A DNA stretch of 50,201 nucleotides from the NCBI GenBank assembly GCA_016195325.1, contig JACPZX010000065.1, positions 1-50,201 of the forward strand, in the 5' to 3' direction. Origin of the DNA: Acidobacteriota bacterium (GTDB taxonomy: Bacteria; Acidobacteriota; Polarisedimenticolia; JACPZX01). The position numbers and the translations under genes were made by a program. Below the pieces are notes generated by a model that was given only the letters and a program-made list of their open reading frames with translations, was not told the DNA's origin and made no database searches. This document shows, piece by piece, positions 16,804 through 24,816 of the stretch (the stretch's first letter is position 1; each line of letters starts with the position of its first letter).

Positions 16804-17646
16804 TCAGGAGCCCGCCGGCGCTTGCGCGAGAGACGCCTTGAAGCCGGTCTGGTCGATCGCCTCGACGATCTTTTCAATCGTGACCGTCGCCTCGAGGAAG
16901 GCCACCGTCGCCGTCCCTCTCGTGGAGTCCACGTGGACGGAAACGACCCCATCCAGTTTCTTGAGTGCCATCCTGATCGCCGCCTCGCAGCCGCCGCACG
17001 TCATCCCGCTGACCTTCAGGGTGACGGTGGATTCACCGGCCCTGGGCCGGGATCCAGTTCCGCTCGGGGAGCCCGTGTCCCCCTCGGTTCCGCCTCCCGG
17101 CTTCCCCGCGGCGGCGAGCAAGTCCGTTTCGAGGTGGTGGATTTCCTGCACCACGGTGCCGCCCCAGCTCACGAGTCTCGGCGGCATCTCGTTCCAGCGC
17201 GCCCCGGGTTCGTAGAGGAGATACGTGTCCCAGAGGACGACTCCCTGGTCGTCGGGTCTGAGCTGACGGCCGTACCACGTGCCGAGAGCCTTGTCGCCGT
17301 CCCAGAATTCCGTGACTCGAGCGTCCTTGAAGATCCCCTTCGGCCAGAACGAGCGGCGATCGGTGAGAATCATCTCGAACCAGATTGCGTACACTTTCAC
17401 CTTCAGCGACGGGTTTCGATCGAGTATCTGCTCCTGCACCCTCCGGGCGCCCTCGACGCAGACCGGTCACGTCGGAGAGAGAAGCAGGACAACCCGTGGC
17501 ACACCGAGGTCCCTGTCGAATCGAGCGCCGAAACTCTCGACGCTTGAGACATCCGGCGGGCCGCCATCGGCCGGGGGTGCCGTGAGCAGGTACAAACCAG
17601 CGACGAGGACGAGTACGATTGCCAGCGCCACGATGCTTCGACGCAA
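16804..17646 (-). CDS. Membrane-anchored thioredoxin-like selenoprotein (UPVC) fused to an HMA metal-binding domain
   Basis: 280 residues if UGA at codon 60 (17467-17469) is read as selenocysteine. Start: TTG at 17646, five bases after AAGGGGGG, which overlaps the MerT-like stop. Residues 4-22 form a single hydrophobic helix. Codons 51-63 read R-V-V-L-L-L-S-P-T-UGA-P-V-C, exactly the thioredoxin-fold strand plus C-P-x-C active site with the first Cys replaced by UGA. The frame then continues E-G-A-R-R-V-Q-E-Q-I-L and V-K-V-Y-A-I-W-F. Residues 207-278 are an HMA domain with M-T-C217-G-G-C220. Without recoding, translation would need a GTG at 17439 and would lose the active site. Probably a periplasmic redox partner for Hg/Cu. 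A SECIS-like hairpin follows. Confidence 0.8.
17436..17450 (-). promoter_or_regulatory. SECIS-like hairpin downstream of the thioredoxin-like UGA
   Basis: GCGCCC-GGA-GGGUGC in the mRNA, a 6-bp stem (one G-U pair) with loop GGA. The loop begins 22 bases after the UGA and has G at its first position, meeting the general rules for bacterial SECIS elements. Confidence 0.5.
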
Positions 17647-17658
17647 GAGTCCCCCCTT

Positions 17659-18006
17659 TCAGAACAAATACGGCGCGTAGTACGGGAACGCGAGGACGCC
17701 AACCACGATGGCGGAGGTGATCCAGAGGAGGACTTTCAAGCCGCGCGTTCGGGACGCCGTCCGGCAGGCTCCGTCCTCATCGCAATCCTCCGCGTCGGGT
17801 TTTCGATAGATCTGGTAGAACGCAGTTCCGAGCAGCAACAGCGTCAGGCTGACGAGCCAACCCCTGTAGGGAGCGATCGCGACGGCGAAGGAGGCGCCGC
17901 CGAGACCAAGCGCCACGAACAGGACGGGGCCGATGCAGCACGCCGACGCCGCCACCGCCGCGGCGAGCGCCCCTCCCAGAGTCAGCCCCTCTTTCGATGC
18001 GTTCAT
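17659..18006 (-). CDS. MerT-like mercuric/heavy-metal transport protein
   Basis: 115 residues with three predicted helices. The first helix has the adjacent pair C23-C24 in A-S-A-C-C-I-G-P-V-L-F, the hallmark of MerT, which moves Hg(II) across the inner membrane by Cys relay. A cytoplasmic loop contains the second Cys pair (D-C-D-E-D-G-A-C) and the last helix ends A-F-P-Y-Y-A-P-Y-L-F. In classical mer operons MerT works with a MerP HMA protein; here the adjacent thioredoxin-like gene supplies an HMA domain. No merA or merR is in the window, so Hg specificity is inference; the regulator upstream is CsoR-like. 25 bases after csoR, 12 before the next start. Confidence 0.85.
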   Translation of the reverse strand: MNASKEGLTLGGALAAAVAASACCIGPVLFVALGLGGASFAVAIAPYRGWLVSLTLLLLGTAFYQIYRKPDAEDCDEDGACRTASRTRGLKVLLWITSAIVVGVLAFPYYAPYLF

Positions 18007-18031
18007 TGCTTCCTCTTCACCGGGTCAGCCC

Positions 18032-18358
18032 TCAGATCTGGCGCAAGGCCATCGTCAGGGCGGCCTTCAAACCTGCGAGGGCCTCCTCTCCCTTGCCCTT
18101 GCGGGCGCAGCTCAGGACGCAGGTGTCGATGTGCGCTTCGAGCAATTTCGCCATCAGGCCGCTCAGGGACGAGCGGATGGCCGAGGCCTGCATGAGCAGC
18201 TCGTGGCATTCGGCGCCGGCCTCCATCTGGCGGCCAAGTCCTTTGAGGTGTCCCTCGATGCGGGCCAGTCGGTTGCGGATTTCGCCCTGGTGCACTTCTC
18301 CGAGGTTCGCATAGCTCAGCTCGCCGCCGCCTGCCGCCTTTCTCCGCGCATGCACCAT
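18032..18358 (-). CDS. csoR: CsoR-family metal-sensing repressor
   Basis: 108 residues, all-helical DUF156 fold. R-L-A-R-I-E-G-H-L-K-G-L is the conserved N-terminal helix. Metal ligands C51 (E-C-H-E-L), H76 (L-E-A-H) and C80 (D-T-C) have the same 25 and 4 residue spacing as Cys36, His61 and Cys65 of the Cu(I) sensor CsoR. This family represses metal export operons and leaves DNA on Cu(I) binding (family knowledge). Start: ATG with GGAGG 4 bases upstream; longer frames are not credible. First gene of the MerT/thioredoxin/CopZ/barrel operon, with a candidate operator in its leader. Confidence 0.9.
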   Translation of the reverse strand: MVHARRKAAGGGELSYANLGEVHQGEIRNRLARIEGHLKGLGRQMEAGAECHELLMQASAIRSSLSGLMAKLLEAHIDTCVLSCARKGKGEEALAGLKAALTMALRQI

Positions 18359-18375
18359 GCCGCCTCCATATGCCC

Positions 18376-18433
18376 ATCCCCGGGAGGGGGATACTGGAAT
18401 CTCAACGATACTCCGAGGCCCTTTATTCCGCAA
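18376..18433 (-). promoter_or_regulatory. Candidate CsoR promoter and operator
   Basis: Minus-strand -35 TTGCGG (18428-18433), 17-base spacer, -10 TATCGT (18405-18410). Just downstream is a perfect inverted repeat ATCCCC-N5-GGGGAT (18376-18392). CsoR operators are G/C-tract inverted repeats flanked by TA, so this is a plausible autoregulatory site. Confidence 0.5.
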
Positions 18434-18440
18434 GCGGCAC

Positions 18441-19256
18441 TCAGTCGGGGCGAACCTCGAGGGTGAGCGTCGCGAAATCGCTCTCCCACTCACCATCACG
18501 CGTCGAGGACGAACGCAGGTCGGTCCCTCGCAACAGCCAGGGGCCCGGCCGATCGAGGGAGATGACGCAGCGTCCCTCCGCGTCGGTCGTCCGGATGGTG
18601 CCGGCCGCGTCGCCTTCACGGACCACCCCGACGGGAAATGCCGCGGCCGGCGACCCTCCCTTCAGAACGCGAACGGTCAGCCCGACACCCGATCGGAGCG
18701 TCGTCGGATCGCTCTCCGGGACGATCTCGAGCGCCGCCCCGATCGGGACGGCCCACGAGCGATCGGCTCCCGGCTCCCCCACCCTCACGAATGTCTTGGC
18801 GTGTTTCGTGTACGTCTCCCGCCAGGGCTTTTTCCCGCCGGAGGCGGCCCAGGTCTTCCGGATCGACTCGGGGGCGTCGATCTCGTCGAGGTACTCCTTC
18901 ACCTGATCGGGCGTCATCTCGATCGCCCTGGGCTTGAGGTCCACGGAGATCGTCGCGATTCCCACCGTCTCGAGCCGCGCGGTGAGGCGCATCGAATGGG
19001 AGATCTTCGAGCGTTCTTCGATCCCCGAGGTCCTCCCGCCGAGGCGGCAGACGGCCCGGTCGACCCTATCCGGCTCGATCGCGTAGTCGAGCGCCGGGTA
19101 CCCCATCCCGCTGGTGAGATCCAATCCCACGACCGACGCTGCCGGAACGGACCATCGCTCGGGCGCCATCCAGGTATCGTGGGCGAACGACATCCCCGGG
19201 ACGGCCGTCAGGAGCGCGAGCACTCCGGCCGCGACGTCACTTCTTCGCGACCGCAA
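18441..19256 (-). CDS. DUF4198-type periplasmic protein
   Basis: 271 residues, signal peptide then mature start near A-H-D-T-W-M-A-P, the His-containing N-terminus typical of DUF4198 proteins, which are found near metal transport genes. Beta-rich throughout, with a C-terminal Ig-like domain (G-L-T-V-R-V-L-K-G-G...T-D-A-E-G-R-C). TTG start with GGGAGG 7 bases upstream; the first 20 bases overlap the previous gene, so coupling is likely. Role probably in periplasmic metal binding (inference). Last gene of the Cus-type transcription unit, 82 bases before csoR. Confidence 0.8.
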   Translation of the reverse strand: MRSRRSDVAAGVLALLTAVPGMSFAHDTWMAPERWSVPAASVVGLDLTSGMGYPALDYAIEPDRVDRAVCRLGGRTSGIEERSKISHSMRLTARLETVGIATISVDLKPRAIEMTPDQVKEYLDEIDAPESIRKTWAASGGKKPWRETYTKHAKTFVRVGEPGADRSWAVPIGAALEIVPESDPTTLRSGVGLTVRVLKGGSPAAAFPVGVVREGDAAGTIRTTDAEGRCVISLDRPGPWLLRGTDLRSSSTRDGEWESDFATLTLEVRPD

Positions 19257-19548
19257 GGAGCACCTCCCGGGCGATCATCTTCCCATCCTTCTGGATCGCC
19301 GTGACCACCGCGCGCTCGCCGACCTTCACATCCCCTACGGTCGCCTGGGCCTTCCCTCGGAGAATCTTCGTGTCTGCGTTGAGCCCGATCGTCGCCTTGG
19401 GGCCGTCCTTCGTCGCGAGCTCGACGTGCGTCGCATCGATCGCCGCGATGGTCCCCATGATCTTGTGGTCGTGCCCCTCGTGCGCGAGGGCGGGGCCCGC
19501 GAGAACGCACGTAACGGCGATCGAGAGAGCCATGGCTGTTTTCTTCAT
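19237..19548 (-). CDS. Small His-rich periplasmic protein
   Basis: 103 residues. Signal peptide M-K-K-T-A-M-A-L-S-I-A-V-T-C-V-L-A-G-P-A-L-A, then H-E-G-H-D-H, a potential metal-binding N-terminus. The remainder is a small OB-like beta barrel (I-M-G-T-I-A-A-I-D...V-E-L-A-T-K-D-G...V-G-D-V-K-V-G-E-R-A-V-V), resembling DUF5666-type proteins. In an exporter operon this suggests a CusF-like periplasmic metal carrier (inference), though CusF's Met/Trp site is not evident. Confidence 0.8.
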   Translation of the reverse strand: MKKTAMALSIAVTCVLAGPALAHEGHDHKIMGTIAAIDATHVELATKDGPKATIGLNADTKILRGKAQATVGDVKVGERAVVTAIQKDGKMIAREVLLAVAKK

Positions 19549-19571
19549 CGCGTTTCTCTCCTGTGCGTCGC

Positions 19572-20144
19572 TCAGTGCACTTCGAGGAACCTGCGGGCTT
19601 CTTCGTCGTCCTCGAACTCCTTCCGTGTCCTGGGGTTCGCCTCAGCCATCTCCTGAACCTCCTCGGAGGTGATTCGCGGGAGATGACGGATGAATTGGAC
19701 GAGCGCCCAGGATTCACGATCGTCCTCCGGCGTCTCCTCCCCCCAGGCCGGCATCCCGGTGAGCCGGATGCCGTTCTTGATGATGTAGAAGATCTCTCCG
19801 TCCGAGAGGGACTGGGTCCCCTCGGACCCCATGTCCGGCGCCTTCGGATAGAGGCTCCGACCCATAGTCGTTTGGCCGCGGCCGTCGTTGCCGTGGCAGA
19901 GGGCGCAGTGGTCGGCGAAGTGGGCTCGACCCTGTGCGAGAACCTCCGACGTCGCCGGCAGGGGATTTCGAATCTCTCGCGCGCCGGGCGGAAGGGCGTG
20001 CCGGCGCATGCGGCGCGCCATGAACGCCTCGAGAGCCGTCGGCTCCTCGCGGGCGCTGAAGCCGTGAGTCCACGAAGGGAAGATCGCGACCACGGCCCCG
20101 ACGACGAGCGTGACCAGGATCAGGATCGCTATCCACATCCGCAT
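19572..20144 (-). CDS. Membrane-anchored monoheme cytochrome c
   Basis: 190 residues. N-terminal helix M-W-I-A-I-L-I-L-V-T-L-V-V-G-A-V-V anchors it in the inner membrane, facing the periplasm. Heme motif C-A-L-C-H-G, followed by G-R-G-Q-T-T-M-G-R-S-L-Y-P-K-A-P-D-M, and the distal Met in L-T-G-M-P-A-W-G, as in class I cytochromes of the cytochrome_CBB3 type. Starts two bases after the CusA stop (TGAAGATG). A cytochrome in a Cus-type operon could accept electrons from Cu(I) oxidation or support thiol/selenol chemistry; this is speculation. A GTG two codons upstream is an alternative start. Confidence 0.9.
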   Translation of the reverse strand: MRMWIAILILVTLVVGAVVAIFPSWTHGFSAREEPTALEAFMARRMRRHALPPGAREIRNPLPATSEVLAQGRAHFADHCALCHGNDGRGQTTMGRSLYPKAPDMGSEGTQSLSDGEIFYIIKNGIRLTGMPAWGEETPEDDRESWALVQFIRHLPRITSEEVQEMAEANPRTRKEFEDDEEARRFLEVH

Positions 20145-20146
20145 CT

Positions 20147-23100
20147 TCACGCCGCCATCTTCCCCCGCTTCATCTCGAAGTTCCACTTCCAGAACTCGTA
20201 GATCGGCGGATAGACCAGCAGCTCCATGATGAAGCTGGTGACGAGGCCGCCGACCATGGGCGCCGCGACGCGCTTCATCATGTCGGCGCCCGTCCCTAGC
20301 GACCAGAGGATCGGCATCAGACCCGCCATCGCCGCGCAGACAGTCATCATCTTCGGGCGGATGCGCTTCACGGCGCCGTGGATGATTGCGTCCTGAAGGT
20401 CCTGCTTCGTCCGCATCCTCCCCTGCCTCACGGCGTCTCCGTACGACATGTCGAGGAAGAGGAGCATGAAGACCCCCGTCTCGGCGTCGAGACCCATGAG
20501 CGCGATCATCCCCACCCAGACGGCGATCGACACGTTGTACCCGAGAAGGTAGAGGAGCCAGACCGCGCCGACGACCGAAAACGGCACCGCAAGCATGACG
20601 ATGCTCGCCTTGACCGCAGACTTGGTGTTCATGTAGAGAAGCATGAAAATCAAAAAGACGGTGATCGGCACGACGACCTTCAGCCTCTCGCGCACCCGGA
20701 TCATGTTCTCGTACTGGCCGCTCCACTGAAGCGAGTACCCCTCGGGGAGCGCGACCTTTCGCGCCACGATTGCTTTCGCTTCCTCGACGTAGCCCCCGAC
20801 GTCCCTTCCGGACAGATCGACGTAGACGTAGCCCGCGATCATCCCGTTCTCGTCGCGGATCATCGAGGGGCCGGATTCCATGCGGATGTCGGCGATCTGC
20901 GCGAGGGGGATTTGCGCCCCGGCCGCAGTCGGGACAAGAACACGCTGAAGGCGATCCAGGCTGTCGCGCTCCTCGCGGGCGTAACGGACCGAGACGCCGT
21001 AACGCTCGCGCCCCTCGACGGTCCGGGTGACCGTCTCCCCGCCAATCGCCGATTGGATGACCATCTCGGCCTCCTCGACGCTGAGGCCGTAGCGCGCGAG
21101 CTGCTCGCGCTTCAGATCGAAGTCGAGAAAGTAGCCGCCCGCCGTCCGCTCGGCGAAAACGCTCCGCGTGCCGCGCACTTCCCGGACCGCCGCTTCCACC
21201 TCGCCGCCGATCCGCTCGATCACCTTCGGGTCGGCGCCGAAGATCTTCACGCCGACGGGCGTCCTGATCCCCGTCTGAAGCATGTCGATGCGGTTCTTGA
21301 TCGGCATGACCCAGATATTCGACACGCCCGGGAAACGGAGCTTCCGATCGAGCTCGGCGATCAGATCGTCCTTCGTGATCCTGTCGTACCAGACGTGCCG
21401 CAACGATGATTGGAGCCACTCGGGCCATTCCGAGTAGAAGCGCGGGACACGGCGCCATTGAGACGGGGGCTTCAGGAGAACCGTCGTCTCCACCATCGAG
21501 AAGGGAGCGGGATCGGTGGGCGTGTCGGCGCGGCCGATCTTGCCGAAAACCCGCTCCACCTCGGGGCTCTCCATCAGGATCTGGTCCATCGTCTGGAGGA
21601 GGCGTTGCGCCTCGGTCACCGAGATCCCCGGGAGGGTGATCGGCATGTAGAGGAAGGTCCCTTCGTCGAGCGGCGGCATGAACTCACCGCCGAGCTTCAG
21701 GTAGACCGGCACGGTCATCGCCATGACCAGGATTGCAGCCAGGATCGTGCTCCCCGGGAACCTCAACACGAGCCGGCAGACCGGCTCGTAGAGCCGGAAG
21801 AGGAGGCGGCTGATGGGGTGTCTTTCCTCCGGGTAGTAGGTGCCGACCACTCCTTGATGGATCGGCCAGGAGAGCCACCGGGGCCTGAAGCGGATCGGCT
21901 CCATCCGGGCGAACATCATCCGCATCGCAGGGTCGAGCGTGATCGCCAGGATCGCGGCGATCGCCATCGCCAGGTTCTTCGTGTAGGCCAGGGGCTTGAA
22001 GAGACGCCCCTCCTGGTCCACCAGCGTGAAGATCGGCATGAAGGCGACGGCGATGACGAGCAGCGAAAAGAAGACGGAAGGCCCCACCTCCTTGAGCGCC
22101 CGGAGCCGTACTCCGTGAAAGTCTTCCTTACGGCCCCCCTCGTCCCAGAGCTGGATCTTCTTGTAGGCGTTCTCGACCTCGACGATGGCCCCGTCCACGA
22201 GGACGCCGATGGAGATGGCGATCCCCGCGAGGGACATGATGTTCGAGGTGACCCCCATCAGGTACATCGGGATGAAGGCGAGGATCACCGAAACGGGAAT
22301 CGTCACGATCGGGACGACCGCCGACGGGATGTGCCAGAGGAAGATCAGGATGACGAGGCTGACGATGATCATCTCGACAACCAGCTCTTCCTTGAGGTTG
22401 TCGATCGATCGCCGGATCAGATCCGAGCGATCGTAGGTCGTGACGATTTCGACCCCCGGCGGGAAGGAGGGACGGAGCTCGTCGATTCTCTTCCGCACGC
22501 GCTCGATCACGTTGAGGGCGTTCTCGCCGTCGCGCATGACGACGATCCCCCCGACGGCGTCCCCCTGGCCGTCAAGATCGACGACGCCCCGGCGGATCTC
22601 GGGCCCCAGGACGACGCGGCCGAGATCCCGCACCAGGATCGGCGTGCCCTTCGAGTCGTTTCCGACGACGATCTGCTCGATGTCATGAATCGAGCGGGCG
22701 TAGCCGCGGCCGCGGACCATGTACTCCCGGCCCGCGAACTCGACCACCCGGCCGCCCACGTCGTTGTTCCCCTGCCGGATGGCCTCGACGACCTTCTGGA
22801 TCGGGATCCTGTGGGCGAGGAGGCGATCCGGCTCCAGGTTGACCTGGTACTGCTTCTGGAACCCGCCGACGGAGGCGACTTCCGCCACGCCGGGAAGGCT
22901 CTGGAGCGAGTACCGGAGGTGCCAGTCCTGAAAGCTCCTGAGCTCGGCCAGGTCGTGACGGCCGCTCGTGTCCTTGAGGGCGTACTGGTAGACCCAGCCG
23001 AGCCCCGTCGCGTCGGGACCGAGCTGCGTCTGCACTCCCTGGGGCAGTGACGGGAGGATCTTGCTCAGGTACTCGAGCGTCCGGCTGCGCGCCCAGTAGA

Positions 23101-23404
23101 GATCCGTCCCGTCCTGGAAGATCACGTAGACGTATGAGAAGCCGAAGTCGGAGAAGCCGCGGATCGCCTTCACCTTGGGCGCCCCGAGGAGAGCCGTGAT
23201 GATCGGGTAGGTGACCTGATCTTCCAGGATGTCGGGGCTCCGGTCCCAGCGCGAGTACACGATGACCTGCGTGTCCGAGAGATCGGGAATTGCGTCGAGC
23301 GGGACGTTCCTCATCGCGTAGACGGCACCCGCCAGAGCCGCCGCCGTGAGGGCGAGGACGAGGAGCTTGTTGTGCGCCGAGAAGTCGATGATTCTCTCGA
23401 TCAT
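20147..23404 (-). CDS. cusA: CusA/CzcA-type heavy-metal RND efflux pump
   Basis: 1085-residue inner-membrane proton antiporter of the HME-RND family. Start ATG overlaps the CusB-like stop; the open frame further upstream is non-coding. N-terminal helix, then P-L-D-A-I-P-D-L-S-D-T-Q-V, two large periplasmic loops and twelve helices. S-I-G-V-L-V-D-G-A-I-V-E-V-E-N and A-L-M-G-L-D-A-E-T-G-V-F-M mark helices 4 and 10. M-P-I-K-N-R-I-D-M-L-Q-T-G-I-R-T-P-V-G-V-K-I is typical of the Cu/Ag CusA branch rather than CzcA. The many Met residues in the substrate path support Cu(I)/Ag(I). Confidence 0.95.
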   Translation of the reverse strand: MIERIIDFSAHNKLLVLALTAAALAGAVYAMRNVPLDAIPDLSDTQVIVYSRWDRSPDILEDQVTYPIITALLGAPKVKAIRGFSDFGFSYVYVIFQDGTDLYWARSRTLEYLSKILPSLPQGVQTQLGPDATGLGWVYQYALKDTSGRHDLAELRSFQDWHLRYSLQSLPGVAEVASVGGFQKQYQVNLEPDRLLAHRIPIQKVVEAIRQGNNDVGGRVVEFAGREYMVRGRGYARSIHDIEQIVVGNDSKGTPILVRDLGRVVLGPEIRRGVVDLDGQGDAVGGIVVMRDGENALNVIERVRKRIDELRPSFPPGVEIVTTYDRSDLIRRSIDNLKEELVVEMIIVSLVILIFLWHIPSAVVPIVTIPVSVILAFIPMYLMGVTSNIMSLAGIAISIGVLVDGAIVEVENAYKKIQLWDEGGRKEDFHGVRLRALKEVGPSVFFSLLVIAVAFMPIFTLVDQEGRLFKPLAYTKNLAMAIAAILAITLDPAMRMMFARMEPIRFRPRWLSWPIHQGVVGTYYPEERHPISRLLFRLYEPVCRLVLRFPGSTILAAILVMAMTVPVYLKLGGEFMPPLDEGTFLYMPITLPGISVTEAQRLLQTMDQILMESPEVERVFGKIGRADTPTDPAPFSMVETTVLLKPPSQWRRVPRFYSEWPEWLQSSLRHVWYDRITKDDLIAELDRKLRFPGVSNIWVMPIKNRIDMLQTGIRTPVGVKIFGADPKVIERIGGEVEAAVREVRGTRSVFAERTAGGYFLDFDLKREQLARYGLSVEEAEMVIQSAIGGETVTRTVEGRERYGVSVRYAREERDSLDRLQRVLVPTAAGAQIPLAQIADIRMESGPSMIRDENGMIAGYVYVDLSGRDVGGYVEEAKAIVARKVALPEGYSLQWSGQYENMIRVRERLKVVVPITVFLIFMLLYMNTKSAVKASIVMLAVPFSVVGAVWLLYLLGYNVSIAVWVGMIALMGLDAETGVFMLLFLDMSYGDAVRQGRMRTKQDLQDAIIHGAVKRIRPKMMTVCAAMAGLMPILWSLGTGADMMKRVAAPMVGGLVTSFIMELLVYPPIYEFWKWNFEMKRGKMAA

Positions 23405-24816
23405 CGCTTCCCCCCGGTCTCCCGAAGAGCCGCCTTCAGGGTCGATTCCGAGTCCACGAAGAAGTTCGCCGAGACGAGAACCTTCTCCCCCTCGGCGAGG
23501 CCGGCGATGACTTCGAAGCCGTCGGGAAGCCTGAGGCCGAGCGTGAGCGTGCGCGGCTCGAAATAGCCGCCCCCTCGATCGACGAAAGCGAGGTCGCGCT
23601 CCCCGGTACTGATGACAGCGCTCTCGGGAACCGTCAGTTTCTCCCCCATCGACGCGCGGATCTCCACGTCGGCGTACATGTCGGGTTTCAGAGAGAGGCC
23701 GGGGTTGGGGAACTCCAGCCGGACCTTGACGGTGCGGGTCGCCTCCTCGAGGACGGGATAGATAAGGGTGATCCGCCCCTCGAAGGTCCGGCCCGGCAGG
23801 TAGGAGAGGGACATCGTCGCCGCCTGGCCTTCGTGGACGAACGGCAACTCGTACTCGTAGACGTCGGCGAGGACCCACACGCGGCTGAGATCGGCCAGGT
23901 CCAGAAGCGCCGTTCCCGAGTCGATCTTCTCCCCGTGCGTGACGTTGCGCATGATGACGTGTCCGGTCATCGGGGCGTAGATCGTCGTCGTCCGGGGCGC
24001 CTCTCCAGCTTTCGCGAGGTCGTCGATCTGATCCTCCGTCAGGTCGTAGAGGAGAAGGCGCCGCCGCGCGCTGTCCACGAGATCGTCGCCGCTCGCCTTG
24101 ACGGACGGCATCGACGAGCCGGCGAGCCTGTCGCGCGCCCTCAGAGCGAGAAGGTACTCCTGCGCGCTGGCGAGGAGCTCCGGGCTGTAGATCGTCAGGA
24201 GGGGCTGGCCCTTCTCGACGACCTCGCCGGTGTTGGCGTAGAGTCGCTCGATCCAGCCGCCGACCTTCGTGTGGACGTGATGGAGCCGCGTCTCGTCAAA
24301 CGTGACGCGCCCGACCGTGCGAATCGTCTTCGTGAGACTCTTTCTTTCGACGACCGCCGTCCGCACCCCGATAAGCTGGCGCTTCTCCGGGGAGATCTTC
24401 ACGCTGACGCGCCCCTCGACGTCCGGGCCCTCCGGCGAACGCTCCTCCGCTTCCTCGGCCACCATCGCCATCCCCATGGAGTCGTTCCCGGGTTTGTCCG
24501 AGAACTCCGTCGGGTTCATCGTGGAGCGGTAAACGACCTTTCTTTCCCCGGCAGGCAGGGCGCCGCCGGATCCTGGCTCCTCGTCGTGATCGAGAACCAT
24601 CCGCATCTGGCAGATCGGGCACGCATCCGGCTTGTCCGAGATCATCGTCGGGTGCATCGCGCAGTGATAACCGTTGCGCTTCACGGCGCCCTCGGGCTTC
24701 GATTCGAGAGGCGCCGGGCCGCGCGACGACAAGGCCCGGTAGAGCGTTCCGGCGAGGACTACGACGGCGACCACCGAGATCGCGAGAAGGATCTTGAGAA
24801 GTCTGTTGTTACTCAC
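23401..24816 (-). CDS. cusB: CusB-type periplasmic adaptor with heavy-metal-binding domain
   Basis: 471 residues. N-terminal anchor helix, then a heavy-metal-binding domain Y-H-C-A-M-H-P-T-M-I...C-P-I-C-Q-M-R-M, found in CusB/CopA proteins. A second, degenerate copy (Y-R-S-T-M-N-P-T-E-F-S-D-K-P-G-N-D-S-M-G-M-A-M) has lost both Cys pairs but keeps Met/His-like positions. The lipoyl, alpha-hairpin and beta-barrel regions of membrane fusion proteins follow (V-G-G-W-I-E-R-L-Y, T-I-Y-A-P-M-T-G-H-V). It joins CusA to CusC and hands metal over. Overlaps both neighbours by a few bases. Confidence 0.95.
   Translation of the reverse strand: MSNNRLLKILLAISVVAVVVLAGTLYRALSSRGPAPLESKPEGAVKRNGYHCAMHPTMISDKPDACPICQMRMVLDHDEEPGSGGALPAGERKVVYRSTMNPTEFSDKPGNDSMGMAMVAEEAEERSPEGPDVEGRVSVKISPEKRQLIGVRTAVVERKSLTKTIRTVGRVTFDETRLHHVHTKVGGWIERLYANTGEVVEKGQPLLTIYSPELLASAQEYLLALRARDRLAGSSMPSVKASGDDLVDSARRRLLLYDLTEDQIDDLAKAGEAPRTTTIYAPMTGHVIMRNVTHGEKIDSGTALLDLADLSRVWVLADVYEYELPFVHEGQAATMSLSYLPGRTFEGRITLIYPVLEEATRTVKVRLEFPNPGLSLKPDMYADVEIRASMGEKLTVPESAVISTGERDLAFVDRGGGYFEPRTLTLGLRLPDGFEVIAGLAEGEKVLVSANFFVDSESTLKAALRETGGKR

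Noticed and set aside
16186-17469. UGA read as tryptophan (alternative genetic code)
   Set aside because: Many genes here end with UGA at sensible places, overlapping the next start codon, and Trp is encoded by UGG throughout.
23405-23878. N-terminal extension of the CusA frame beyond 23404
   Set aside because: It is Arg/Pro-rich, unlike RND proteins, and overlaps cusB; the ATG at 23404 overlapping the cusB stop is the natural start.
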